The notes below the pieces were generated by a model, which saw only the letters and a program-made list of their open reading frames with translations, ran no database searches and was not told where the DNA came from. Position numbers and translations under genes: made by a program. A stretch of DNA of 38,579 nucleotides from Coriobacteriales bacterium (GTDB lineage Bacteria > Actinomycetota > Coriobacteriia > Coriobacteriales > UBA8131): positions 1 to 38,579 of the forward strand of contig JAISUQ010000091.1 of assembly GCA_031272005.1 (NCBI GenBank), read 5' to 3'. Every line of letters begins with the position of its first letter. Positions within the stretch are counted from its first letter, which is position 1. Below, piece after piece: positions 21,927 to 30,824 of this stretch.

Positions 21927-22946
21927 CTACTCCTCTCCTTCCTGGGCCTTGTCGGCGACCGTGGCAACCGCCGCAACCGCCGCATCAGATGCCGCATCAG
22001 CAGCAGCCCGGATCTTATGCCCGTGCCCATCGCCCACGCAGACGACCTCGCCGGTGTCCATGTCGATGGTCTCCTCGGTATCCGGGTCGAAGTGCAGGGT
22101 ATCGCGCTTGTAGCCCAGGCCGGTGATGTACGACAGCCCCAGACCGGCAATCGTAGCCACGCCGACAAAGGCCGCCAGCGGCTTCATCCAGCTGGTCAGG
22201 GTGGGCAGGATACCGACCTTGGGGTCGGCGGGCAGGCCGTAGGTCTCCGGCGCGTACTTCAGAACCATTATCACGTGGGTGCCTTCCAGCTGCACATCGC
22301 CATAGACGCTGGCTGTGGAGCAGGGATTGACCGGCTTGTTCTGCAGGAACTGCACGCGAGCATAGGCCTTAGCTAACATATCCTCCCGCGTGCCGAAGTC
22401 CAGAGCCGCCGGCGAGCAGGTATGCACGCAGGCCGGAACACTGTAGCGGGGGTTGCCGGTGCCGGTGCCGCCGTTGACCGGCTTAGCGCCGCCGTTCTTC
22501 ACCCGATCCAGGCAGGCGGTGCACTTGTTGATTCTGCTGCCGCCGGCATAGTAGCGCGGCACATCAAAGGGGCAGACACCGGAGCAGTACTGGCAGCCGA
22601 TGCACTTGTCGTCCTGCACCCGCACAAAGCCGGTGTCCTCATCAACCGACAGCGCGCCCGAGGGGCAGACGGTGGCGCAGGCCGGGTTGACGCAGTGCAT
22701 GCAGCTGCGCCGACCGATAGACCACTCCACACCCCATTTCTTATCGTCGCTGACCTCGTTCTCCTGAAAGGTCATCAGCAGCCGGGTGTTGCCGTTCAGA
22801 TCCAGCGGCGACTGATAGGAGCCCGTGGGCTCATTGACATTCTTCCCTAAGGGAGAAGGCAGGAGGTTCCAGCACTTGCAGGCGGACTGGCAGCCCTTGC
22901 AGCCAGTACATTTCGAAGCATCCCAAAAAATCGCGTAATCAGCCAT
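21927..22946 (-). CDS. fdnH: Formate dehydrogenase-N beta subunit (4x 4Fe-4S, membrane anchored)
   Basis: A 339-residue iron-sulfur subunit. Four Cys clusters are visible: CTGCKGCQSAC, CMHCVNPACATVC, CIGCQYCSGVC, and CTAC paired with CVHTC, enough for four [4Fe-4S] clusters that wire the catalytic subunit to the heme subunit. One transmembrane helix (LAAFVGVATIAGLGLSY) near residue 265 anchors it, as in FdnH. The 55-residue C-terminal tail after the helix is Ala-rich and ends in Glu. ATG 22946 is chosen; the GTG at 22958 would place the GGGAGG ribosome site directly on the start codon. It follows fdnG with 16 bases between. Confidence 0.94.
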   Translation of the reverse strand: MADYAIFWDASKCTGCKGCQSACKCWNLLPSPLGKNVNEPTGSYQSPLDLNGNTRLLMTFQENEVSDDKKWGVEWSIGRRSCMHCVNPACATVCPSGALSVDEDTGFVRVQDDKCIGCQYCSGVCPFDVPRYYAGGSRINKCTACLDRVKNGGAKPVNGGTGTGNPRYSVPACVHTCSPAALDFGTREDMLAKAYARVQFLQNKPVNPCSTASVYGDVQLEGTHVIMVLKYAPETYGLPADPKVGILPTLTSWMKPLAAFVGVATIAGLGLSYITGLGYKRDTLHFDPDTEETIDMDTGEVVCVGDGHGHKIRAAADAASDAAVAAVATVADKAQEGEE

Positions 22947-22962
22947 GGTCTCCCTCACCTCC

Positions 22963-25900
22963 CTATATCTTCTCGACGTTTACCAGAAACGCCTTGTACT
23001 CGGGAATATAGCTGTTGGGGTCGCCGACATTGGGGCTGAGGTCGTTGACTGTGTCGCCGGTGGAGTAATCGCCGGTCCAGTCCCAGTGGTGGATCATACC
23101 CACCAGATGGCAGACCTCGCCGTTGACCTGCAGTGGGCGCAGACGCCGGGTGACAAAGGCGGTCAGCTGTACGTCGCCGCGGTTGTTCCAGACCCGCACC
23201 TTGTCGCCGTTGGCGATGCCTTTCTCCTCGGCCAGCTCTACACTCATCTCGATGAACTGATCGGGCATCGCCTCTACCAGCACCGGGCAGCCACGCGTCT
23301 GGGCGCCGGTCTGCCAGTGCTCGACCACCGAGTAGGTGGTGGCAGCAATCGGGAACTCGCTGCGGTCGCCCTTCTGTACCGAGGGGTGGTCGGCGAACAT
23401 GATGCAGGGCGAGTTCTGGCGGCCGTTGAGGATGTTGTCAGTGGGCGACTCCAGCGGCTCGTAGTGCTCCGGCAGCGGCATATCCTTCATGGTGGAGCAG
23501 ACGAAGCGGGCGTTTTGCTCCCAGGTCATCATGAAGGCCTTGTTGTTCGGCGGTACCGGCACCGAGGTGCCGTCGGCGGCGGTGGAGGCGGCCACGAAGT
23601 CGGGCACGTCGTTGTTGTCCCATTTCTCGCCGGTCCACTCCACGACCTTGCGGGCCGGGTTCCAGGGCTTGCCTTCCATGTCGGCCGAGGCCCGGTTGTA
23701 GAGCACGCGCCGGTTGACCGGCCAGGCATAGGCCCATTCCTGATAGAGCCCCAGGCCGCCCTTGTCCTCCAGGCTGCGCTTACCGACGTTTTGCTGCGAG
23801 GGGTCATAGCGCGCCTCGCTGTTGCCGTAGAATCCGGAGTAGATCCAGATGGCGCAGGCCGTGGTGCCGTTGGCCTGGAGATTGGCAAAGGTGGTGAGCA
23901 GTTCGCGGCTGTCCCAGTCGCCGTCGTCGCCGGGCTGCTTCTTGTAGCCGTTCAAGGCCATGGCCACGGCCCGGGGGTCGATCTGGCCGTCGATGTGGTA
24001 GTCCCACTTGACGTTGAGAATCGGCTCGGGGCAGGCCCCGCCCTCATCGGTGTAGAGGCTGGTGATCTGCTTCCAGAGCCGGTCGCAGATCTCGTAGTCC
24101 GGCAGGGCTTCATCCGCCGGGTCCAGCGCCTTGTAGCGCCACTGCAGCCAGCGGCCGGAGTTGGCGATGGTGCCGCTCTTCTCGTAGATCAGCGCCGCCG
24201 GCAGGTGGTAGACCTCGGTCTGGATCTGCGCGGGGTCCAGGTCCGGAGCCTTCCAGAAGGCGGCTGTGGCCGTCTCCACCCAGTCCACCGAGACCAGCCA
24301 GTCCAGCTTGGACATCGCCTGGCGGGCGAACTTGGCGTTGGGCGTGGAGTTCATCGGGTTCATACCCCAGGCAAAGTAGCCCTTGATTATGCCCTCGTCG
24401 ATCAGCTCGAAGGTGGAGATGGTGGTGTAGTCGCGGCTGCCGATCTTGGGCAGCCAGTCGTAGCCGTAGTCGTTGTCGGCGGTGGCATTGTCGCCGAACC
24501 ACTCCTTGAGCGCCGAGATGAAGAACTTCGGCTTGTTGACGTAATAGCCATCGCTGTAGGTCTCATGCTCCAGCCATTCGCGCAGCGTGGAGTGGCTGGC
24601 GACCGTGGGCCACTTCAGGTAGCCGGGGAAGTCGTAGACCAGCATGGCCATGTCGGTGGCACCCTGGACATTGGGCTCGCCGCGCAGGGCGTTGACGCCG
24701 CCGCCGGCCACTCCGACGTTGCCCAGCAGCAGCTGCACCAGGCTCATGATGCGGGTGTTCTGCGAGCCGTAATGGTGCTGGGTCTGGCCCAGGGCATAGA
24801 GGATGGCGCCGGACTTCTCCGGAGCACCGCTGGAGGCGTAGGTGGCATAGACCAGCTCCAGGGTCTCTCTGTCCATACCGCAGACGTTGCAGACGGTGTC
24901 GAGGTCGTAGCGGCTGTAGTGCTCCTTGAAGACGTTGAAGGAGCAGAGCGGGTCGCTCAGGGTCGCATCCTTTTTGGGTACCAGTTTGGATGGGGGAGTA
25001 AACTCGGGCACGCCCTCGCCCAGTGTGTAGGCAAAGGCCCCGCCGGTGGCGGTGTTGGGCGCCACGGTTTCCTCCGTCTGATAACCCCAGGTGGTGGTGA
25101 CGTACTTCTTATGCTCCTCGTCCCAGCCGGAGAACAGGCCGGTGGTGACGTCGAAGTTGTAGTCGGGGTTGATCAGGTAGGTGGCGTTGGTGTAGTTGAG
25201 CACGTATTCGTGCTGCCAGAGGTCGTGTTCGATGATGTAGTTGATCATCCCGCCCCAGAAGGTGATGTCGGTACCGGAGCGCATCGGGCAGTAGATGTCG
25301 GCCACGGCCGCCGTGCGCGTGAAGCGCGGGTCGACGACGATCCAGGTGGCGCCATTGTCCACAGCCGTGTGGCACCAACGGGCGCTTTCGGGGTGGTTCT
25401 CGACATTATTCGAACCGCAGGAGATGATTACATCGGCGTTCTTGAAGTCGCACCAGTGCCCCGTCATGGAGCCGCGACCAAACGTGTTCGCCAGACCGGC
25501 GACAGTAGAGCTGTGTCAAACACGCGCTTGATTATCGAGCGCGACCACCCCCAAAGAACGCATCGTCTTCAAGATCAAATAATCCTCTTCGCAATTCTGC
25601 TGACTGCCGCCCAAAGAGGCGATGGCCTCGGTGCGGTTGACGGTGACGCCATTCTCGTCCTGCTCGACGAAGGTGGCGTCGCGGGTCTCCTTGACGTGGC
25701 GGGCAATCTCCAGGATGGCCTGGTCCCAGGACAGCTGTTCCCACTCGGAGGCGCCGGGGCGGCGAACCAGTGGGTGGGTTTTGCGGTTGGGGTTGTGGAT
25801 GACTTCGCGGGTCTCCTCGGTGATGACGTTGCGCAGCTGGAACATCGAAGCGCCCTTGGCGCACAACCCACCCTGGTTGATGGGATGGTCGCTGTCGCCT

Positions 25901-26118
25901 TCCAGGTTGATCAGCTCATTATCCTGTACCGAGACAATCGTTCCACAGCCACCTGAACAGTAACAGCAGATGTTGGTGAACTCTTCGGTGTTTACCAGCC
26001 GCCAGTCCAGATCATCGGCGAAGGCCAGAGTGCTGGACTGGGTTGCCAGCCCATAGGCCATACTGGTGCCAAAAGCCAGGCCAATCGACTTGACGAAGCT
26101 TCTGCGTGTCAGATCCAT
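22963..26118 (-). CDS. fdnG: Formate dehydrogenase-N alpha subunit, selenoprotein (Sec201), Tat-exported
   Basis: The frame from ATG 26118 to 22963 gives 1051 residues when the TGA at 25516-25518 is read as Sec201. It begins with a Tat signal (MDLTRRSFVKS, hydrophobic stretch, then LAFAD). [4Fe-4S] ligands are Cys51 or 52, Cys54, Cys58 and Cys86. The Sec site reads ARV-U-HSSTVAGLANTFGRG, closely matching the ARVUHxPTVAGLA site of formate dehydrogenases, and MTGHWCDFKNADV follows. Sec binds molybdenum and, with the next His, oxidises formate to CO2; E. coli FdnG is 1015 residues. It is exported with fdnH and feeds electrons to menaquinone through fdnI. First gene of the operon, divergent from the selenium operon. 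Confidence 0.96.
25488..25518 (-). promoter_or_regulatory. Sec UGA codon and SECIS hairpin of fdnG
   Basis: UGA is at 25518-25516 on the minus strand. The hairpin UCGCC-GGUCU-GGCGA (25502-25488) has a perfect five-base-pair stem and the GGUCU loop known from E. coli fdhF. The loop begins 18 bases after UGA, the same spacing as in E. coli fdhF. SelB binds this element. Confidence 0.92.
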
Positions 26119-26431
26119 GCTTTCCCTCCTCTACATATATTGTCAACTTCCGACATCTCTGCATAAAAAAGTAGCACAAACCAGGCTTTGTGGGAGAGAA
26201 TGTGCACGTTTTTCCCTGCCAGCGGTAAATCTGGCGGCAGACTGATTGCCAGTGTTGGGCTTGGTTTGCCTGTTGATTGGGCTTTGTCCGAGTTCTGCTG
26301 GTGCAGGATGTCCGTTCGTCCAGTTGGACGGTTAATGATAACTGCCAATCAGTCTGGTTATCGTTAGAATAGAGTAAGGATATAGCCAGTGCGGGCAGGT
26401 TCCAAAAGGTTGCGGGGAGCGGTTCCTTAAG
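26119..26431. promoter_or_regulatory. Divergent control region between the fdn operon and the selenium operon
   Basis: These 313 bases carry no gene. AGGAGGGAAAGC before ATG 26118 is the fdnG ribosome site. On the plus strand TAGAAT (26365-26370) is a possible -10 box for the selenium operon, with only a weak -35. GATAAC (26336-26341) and GTTATC (26357-26362) form an inverted repeat overlapping that promoter. No tRNA or riboswitch is evident. Confidence 0.5.
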
Positions 26432-27589
26432 ATGATCTATTTCGACAACGCGGCGACAACGCTGGCCAAACCACCTGGAGTGCTGACGGCTGTGCAGCAG
26501 GCCCTGGGCAGTTTTGGCGCTGCCGGACGGGGTGCGCATACGGCATCTCTGGCAGCCGGGCGGGCGATATATAAGGCTCGGGAGCGGGTGGCCTGGCTGT
26601 TGGGGGCCCCCAGTCCCCAGCGGGTGGCTTTTTGCGCCAATGCCACCGAGGCGCTGAATATCGTGCTCAGCTCACTGGCGCGGCCGGGCAGTCATGCTCT
26701 GACCACCGCAGCTGCGCATAACTCCATTCTGCGGCCACTTTATCGGCAGGCTGAGCGAGGCGCCCGGATGTCGATTCTGCCGGTGGCAGCGGACGGCTCG
26801 ATAGACTACGCAGCCTTTGCCGATTTGTTTGAAGCTGATACCAACCTGGCGGTGGTGACGCATAATTCCAATGTCACCGGTGATGTTTACGACATCGCCC
26901 GGATGGCCGAAATCTGTCATGCCCATGGTGCACTGCTGGCTGTGGACGCCGCCCAGACTGCCGGCATATTGCCTCTGGATATGGCGGAGATGGGCATCGA
27001 CATCCTGGTCTTTACCGGGCACAAGGGGTTGTATGGCATTCAGGGCACCGGGGGCCTGTGCCTGGCTGAAGGGGTGGAACTGGAGCCATTGGTGGTTGGC
27101 GGCTCGGGCCTGCACAGCTTTGATCATCAGCATCCCACGCTGATGCCGGAGCGGCTGGAGGCCGGAACAGCCAACGCCCATGGGTTGGCGGCGCTGGCTG
27201 CCGGCTGCGACTACCTGATTGAAGTTGGCGTGGCCGAGGTGCGCAGTCAGTCCCTGGTATTGGCCCGCCACTTCGAGGCCGGGGCCCGGCGCATCCCGGG
27301 AGTGCGAATATACGGCGGCCAGGCTGATGTACAGCGCAGTCCGATCGTGGCCCTGAATGTCGGCTCGGAGGACTCAGCCGCCATCAGCGACCGCCTGGAT
27401 ATGGAGTACGGCATCTGCACCCGACCCGGCGTGCACTGCGCGCCGCTGATGCACGAGGCTTTGGGCACAGCTGAGCAGGGAGCAGTGCGCTTCAGCTTCT
27501 CGCATCTCAATACTGTAGCGGAAGTAGACAAGGCACTTGCGGCTCTGGAGCAGGTCAGCCAGACGAGGAAGAGATCCAGATGCAGCTGA
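26432..27589 (+). CDS. Cysteine desulfurase-like class V aminotransferase of the selenium-associated subgroup (TIGR01977-type)
   Basis: A 385-residue PLP enzyme: MIYFDNAATTLAKP, FCANATEALNIVL, VDAAQTAG, and PLP lysine in FTGHKGLYGIQGTGG. The C-terminal Cys lies in RPGVHCAPLMHEALGT, the arrangement of the 'cysteine desulfurase family protein' subgroup that co-occurs with selenium traits (SelD, YedF, selenium-dependent hydroxylases). It shares little with the second desulfurase at 20050 beyond the fold. It heads the plus-strand selenium operon, and its end overlaps the DUF3343 gene by ten bases. Inferred role: release of selenium or sulfur from selenocysteine or cysteine and transfer to a small carrier. 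There is a weak purine-rich ribosome site before ATG 26432. Confidence 0.88.
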   Translation: MIYFDNAATTLAKPPGVLTAVQQALGSFGAAGRGAHTASLAAGRAIYKARERVAWLLGAPSPQRVAFCANATEALNIVLSSLARPGSHALTTAAAHNSILRPLYRQAERGARMSILPVAADGSIDYAAFADLFEADTNLAVVTHNSNVTGDVYDIARMAEICHAHGALLAVDAAQTAGILPLDMAEMGIDILVFTGHKGLYGIQGTGGLCLAEGVELEPLVVGGSGLHSFDHQHPTLMPERLEAGTANAHGLAALAAGCDYLIEVGVAEVRSQSLVLARHFEAGARRIPGVRIYGGQADVQRSPIVALNVGSEDSAAISDRLDMEYGICTRPGVHCAPLMHEALGTAEQGAVRFSFSHLNTVAEVDKALAALEQVSQTRKRSRCS

Positions 27590-27804
27590 TTGTGACCTTT
27601 GCCTCCACCGCTGCCGCCATGGCCATGGAAGCATACTGCCGCAGCGCCGGTGTGCCCGGACGCATCATCCCGGTGCCGACGCAGATCTCGGCCGGCTGCG
27701 GCCTGGCCTGGAGTGCTCCTTTGGATAGCAAGCTCGTAATCGAGCAAGCGTTGCTGGACTGCCAGCTGGCAGCGGTTGGCCTGCACGAATTGGAACTGCC
27801 ATGA
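27580..27804 (+). CDS. DUF3343 protein, putative Se/S carrier
   Basis: A 74-residue protein: MQLIVTFASTAAAMAMEAYCRS, then RIIPVPTQISAGCGLAW. The SAGCGLAW segment is the conserved Cys-Gly-Leu site of DUF3343, and a Cys20 and a Cys near residue 59 are also present. Proteins of this family are annotated as putative selenium/sulfur carriers because they sit beside SelD, YedF and class V desulfurases. ATG 27580 lies inside the end of the desulfurase-like gene and its stop overlaps the next ATG (ATGA), so the three proteins are translationally coupled. The function is inferred from family and context; a persulfide or selenopersulfide on the CGL Cys is plausible. Confidence 0.85.
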   Translation: MQLIVTFASTAAAMAMEAYCRSAGVPGRIIPVPTQISAGCGLAWSAPLDSKLVIEQALLDCQLAAVGLHELELP

Positions 27805-28808
27805 AGCCCCATACCGCACCTGGCCAGTTGGGCCAGATTGGTTTATCGGCCGCAGTGCAGCCAGCGGCTTCGGAGGCCGCACCGCAGCTTGGGCGGCCAG
27901 CCGCGCCAGCTTCGCCAATCGCGCCAATCGCGCCAACCGCGCCAACCGCGACTGGCCAATATCGCATCGGAATCGACATCGGCTCCACCGTCGCCAAGGC
28001 GGCAGTTCTCGATGCAACCGGCGAGCTTATCCACACCTTATCGCTGCCCACCGGCTACAGCAGCGTAGATGCGGCTGAACGCCTGGCCGCTGCCCTGGCG
28101 GCGGACGGCTTTGCGGTCGGCGAATTGCCGGTGCTGGCTACCGGATATGGTCGCATCTCCGTGCCCTGGGCCAGTGCCGTGGCTACCGAGATCACCTGTC
28201 ATGGGCGCGGCGCGGCCTGGCTGTTTGGCCCGGACGGTGTGGTGCTCGACATCGGCGGGCAGGACACCAAGGTCATCTGTCTGGCTGCGGGCAAGGTGCG
28301 CCGCTTCCTGATGAACGACAAGTGCTCTGCGGGCACCGGGCGGTTTCTGGACATCATGGCCGATCGTCTGGGCCTGAGCCCGGATGGGCTGGCGGAGCTG
28401 GCCGCCACAGGTCGGCCTGCCGCCATCTCCTCGATGTGCACGGTCTTTGCCGAGTCTGAAGTGATTTCGCTGATTGGCCAGGGCACGCCGCGCGCTGATA
28501 TCGCCTGTGGCCTGGTGGAGTCGGTGGTTACCAAGGTGGCTTCGCTGGCGGCGCAGATGCCGGGGGATGTCTATTACCTCACCGGAGGCTTATGCGAGAA
28601 CAGCTATATGCTACAGCGTCTATCGGTGCAGTTGGGTACAGAAGTGCAGTCTGTGCCACTGGCACGTTATGCCGGTGCCATCGGCGCAGCTTTACTTATT
28701 GATACCGGTCAAATAACAGATAATGCCGAATTGGGAGCAGATCAGCTGGTAGCGGGTCAGAAAGCGCATCAGCGGTCGAACGCAGAGAAAGCAGGAGGTT
28801 CATGGTAA
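27801..28808 (+). CDS. Acyl-CoA dehydratase activase-like ATPase (YjiL/HgdC type)
   Basis: A 335-residue ASKHA-fold ATPase. The core starts with GIDIGSTVAKAAVLD near residue 57 and includes DIGGQDTKVI and a TGGLCENSYMLQ segment. NDKCSAGTGRFLDIM and ISSMCTVFAESEV carry the two Cys that bind the dimer-bridging [4Fe-4S] cluster. The family couples ATP hydrolysis to low-potential electron injection into a partner dehydratase or double-cubane protein, here the next gene (seven-base overlap). The first 55 residues are a low-complexity Ala/Pro stretch partly built by a 9-bp tandem repeat (CGCCAAYCG, four copies, 27913-27948). No 2-hydroxyacyl-CoA transferase is present, so a fermentation role is unlikely. 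Confidence 0.88.
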   Translation: MKPHTAPGQLGQIGLSAAVQPAASEAAPQLGRPAAPASPIAPIAPTAPTATGQYRIGIDIGSTVAKAAVLDATGELIHTLSLPTGYSSVDAAERLAAALAADGFAVGELPVLATGYGRISVPWASAVATEITCHGRGAAWLFGPDGVVLDIGGQDTKVICLAAGKVRRFLMNDKCSAGTGRFLDIMADRLGLSPDGLAELAATGRPAAISSMCTVFAESEVISLIGQGTPRADIACGLVESVVTKVASLAAQMPGDVYYLTGGLCENSYMLQRLSVQLGTEVQSVPLARYAGAIGAALLIDTGQITDNAELGADQLVAGQKAHQRSNAEKAGGSW

Positions 28809-30010
28809 CGCAAACAACAGTCAGCAGTCCAAAAGCGGCAACAGCGGCATCGGCGGCAACAGCCCTGCCCGATCATTTCGAGGCCTTTGCCGACGCCCGC
28901 AAGCTGAGTTTCATCAAGGCCAAGGAGTTCAAGGAGTCCGGCGGGCGCCTGGCTGGCTACCTCTGCTCCTTCGCACCCCTGGAGGCCCTGGACGCCGGCG
29001 GTCTGGCGGCGGTGGGGCTGTGTGGCACCAGCAACGAGACGGTCCCCGACGCCGAGACCGTACTGCCCAAGAACCTCTGCCCGCTGATCAAGAGCACCTA
29101 CGGCTTCGCCCTGACTCAGAAGTGCCCCTTTACCTACTTCTCCGACATCATCATCGGTGAGACCACCTGCGACGGCAAGAAGAAGATGTACGAGTTGCTG
29201 GCCGACCTCAAGCCGGTTTACGTGCTGCAACTGCCCCAGGGACAGCAGCGGCCTTACGCTGCCGAAATCTGGAAGAAGGAGCTGGAGCTGTTCATCGCCG
29301 AAATCGAGCAACGCTTTGCCGTGCAGATCGACGATGCCGCACTGCGCCAGGCGGCAACCCGGCGCAACCGCCTGCGCCAGGCCCTGGTTGAGCTGTATGC
29401 CCTGCAGCAGGCCACACCGCCGATGATGTCGGGCGTGGAGATCATGACAACCATCCTCCAGGGCGCCTTCAGCTTCGATATCGAAGAATATACGGAGAAG
29501 CTGCAGGCTCTGGTGGCGGAGAAACGCGCCGCCTACGCCGCCGGCCAGCGCCCTGTAGCGGCCAGCGCCAGGCGGATTCTGCTGACGGGCTGCCCCTCCG
29601 GCGGCCTGGTGCAGAAGGTCGGCATGGCCATTGAGGAGAACGGCGGCGTGATAGTCTGCCTGGATGACTGCATGGGTGAGCGCACCAACAGATTGATGGT
29701 CGACGACCAGGCTGAGGACATCTGTCAGGCCATCTCCGACCGCTACCTGGAAATCCACTGCGCGGTGATGTCGCCCAACGCCACCCGACAGGATAATCTG
29801 CTGGAGTTGATCAAGCGCTACCAGGTGGACGGCGTGATTGAGCTGGTGCTGCAGGCCTGCCACCCCTTCAATATCGAGTCCGCGCACATCTCCACATTGC
29901 TGGAGCAGCATGACATACCTTACATGAAGCTGGAGACCGATTATTCGCCCAGCGACAGCGGCCAGCTGCAGACCCGTATCGCAGCGTTTATCGAGACCCT
30001 GGCCCAGTAG
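28802..30010 (+). CDS. 2-hydroxyacyl-CoA dehydratase-family protein, double-cubane-cluster type (YjiM-like)
   Basis: A 402-residue single-subunit HgdB/HgdC-like protein. Conserved cysteines appear in GYLCSF, KNLCPLIKSTYG, TTCDGKKKMYE, LTGCPSGG, LDDCMGERT and LQACHPFNIES. TTCDGKKK and the pairing with one activase but no second dehydratase subunit are typical of the double-cubane cluster proteins (E. coli YjiM is related), which carry an [Fe8S9] cluster and reduce small molecules with ATP-driven electrons. The physiological substrate of this group is unknown. Here the gene is embedded between the putative Se carrier and yedF/selD, so reduction of a selenium species is a natural hypothesis. The first 20 residues are Ala/Thr-rich. 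Confidence 0.87.
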   Translation: MVTQTTVSSPKAATAASAATALPDHFEAFADARKLSFIKAKEFKESGGRLAGYLCSFAPLEALDAGGLAAVGLCGTSNETVPDAETVLPKNLCPLIKSTYGFALTQKCPFTYFSDIIIGETTCDGKKKMYELLADLKPVYVLQLPQGQQRPYAAEIWKKELELFIAEIEQRFAVQIDDAALRQAATRRNRLRQALVELYALQQATPPMMSGVEIMTTILQGAFSFDIEEYTEKLQALVAEKRAAYAAGQRPVAASARRILLTGCPSGGLVQKVGMAIEENGGVIVCLDDCMGERTNRLMVDDQAEDICQAISDRYLEIHCAVMSPNATRQDNLLELIKRYQVDGVIELVLQACHPFNIESAHISTLLEQHDIPYMKLETDYSPSDSGQLQTRIAAFIETLAQ

Positions 30011-30099
30011 CTGTCGCCAGACGGCAATGATAAGCCGACGGCAATGGAAGGCCGCGGGAAGGAAGCAGAAAGCGACAGCAAGCGACAGGAGGAAAGACG

Positions 30100-30813
30100 A
30101 TGGAGAGAATTGATGCAGTTGGCCTGGCTTGTCCCAAGCCGGTGATGCTGGCCAAGGCGGCCATCGACGCCGGGGCTGGGGAGTTGGAAGTGGCGGTGGA
30201 TAACCAGACCGCGACCGAGAATTTGAGCAACCTGGCCCGACGCCTGGGCTACACCGCTGAGGTGACAGAGCCGGAGCCGGAGCGGTTCTTGGTGACGTTG
30301 GCGCGCAATGGTGAGGCTGCCGGCGCAGCAGCGCCCGCCGCCACCGCCATCGCCGCCGAACCCGCGCCCACCGCCGCCGCCGCCCCTACCGCCGCACCCA
30401 CCACCGCCGCCGCCCCTACCGCCGCGCCCACCACCGCGCCCGCGCCCGGGCTTGCGCAGGTGCAACCTGGCCTCGGCAGCCACGTGGTGTTCGTCGGCAA
30501 GCGCTGCGTCGGCGCCGGGGATGAGCAGCTGGGCTACAACCTGCTGAAGATGGCCATCTATGTGCTGGCGGCCGCCGACGAGGCGCCGGCGGCGCTGCTG
30601 TTCATGAACGACGGCGTCAAGCTGCCCGCCGGCGACGACGAAGATGTCCTCAACGACCTGCGCAAACTGGTGGAGCGGGGCAGCGAGGTGCTGGTCTGCG
30701 GCACCTGCCTGAACCACTACGGCCTGGCCGAGGGCCTCAAGGTCGGCACAGTCAGTAATATGTACGACATCCTGGGGCGGATGCAGCAAGCCTCCCAGAC
30801 CATCACGCTTTAG
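30100..30813 (+). CDS. yedF: Selenium metabolism protein YedF (TusA-like + DsrE-like)
   Basis: A 237-residue two-domain protein. Residues 1-70 are a TusA/SirA fold with the CPxP active-site motif in GLACPKPV (Cys11), which in the family carries sulfur or selenium as a persulfide. Residues 125-235 are a DsrE/F-like domain (HVVFVGKRCVGAGDEQLG, LLFMNDGVKL) with a conserved VCGTCLNHYG site. The two are joined by an Ala/Pro/Thr linker made of a 30-bp repeat (two copies, 30375-30434). This architecture is the selenium metabolism YedF family, which travels with SelD. The gene begins about 90 bases after the double-cubane gene, with GGAGG before ATG 30100, and ends twelve bases before selD. Confidence 0.9.
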   Translation: MERIDAVGLACPKPVMLAKAAIDAGAGELEVAVDNQTATENLSNLARRLGYTAEVTEPEPERFLVTLARNGEAAGAAAPAATAIAAEPAPTAAAAPTAAPTTAAAPTAAPTTAPAPGLAQVQPGLGSHVVFVGKRCVGAGDEQLGYNLLKMAIYVLAAADEAPAALLFMNDGVKLPAGDDEDVLNDLRKLVERGSEVLVCGTCLNHYGLAEGLKVGTVSNMYDILGRMQQASQTITL

Positions 30814-30824
30814 AAAGGCAGGAG

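Noticed and set aside
20542-22113. A 523-codon plus-strand frame opposite the desulfurase and fdnI
   Set aside because: Antisense to well-supported genes and spans their intergenic gap; no motif.
25516-25518. Nonsense mutation splitting formate dehydrogenase into a 200-residue and an 834-residue pseudogene
   Set aside because: The codon falls exactly at the Sec position with conserved flanks and a SECIS hairpin, and the complete Sec machinery is present.
22945-25956. A 1003-codon plus-strand frame opposite fdnG
   Set aside because: It is the antisense shadow of a GC-rich gene with clear FDH motifs; its translation is Val/Gly/His-rich with no domain.
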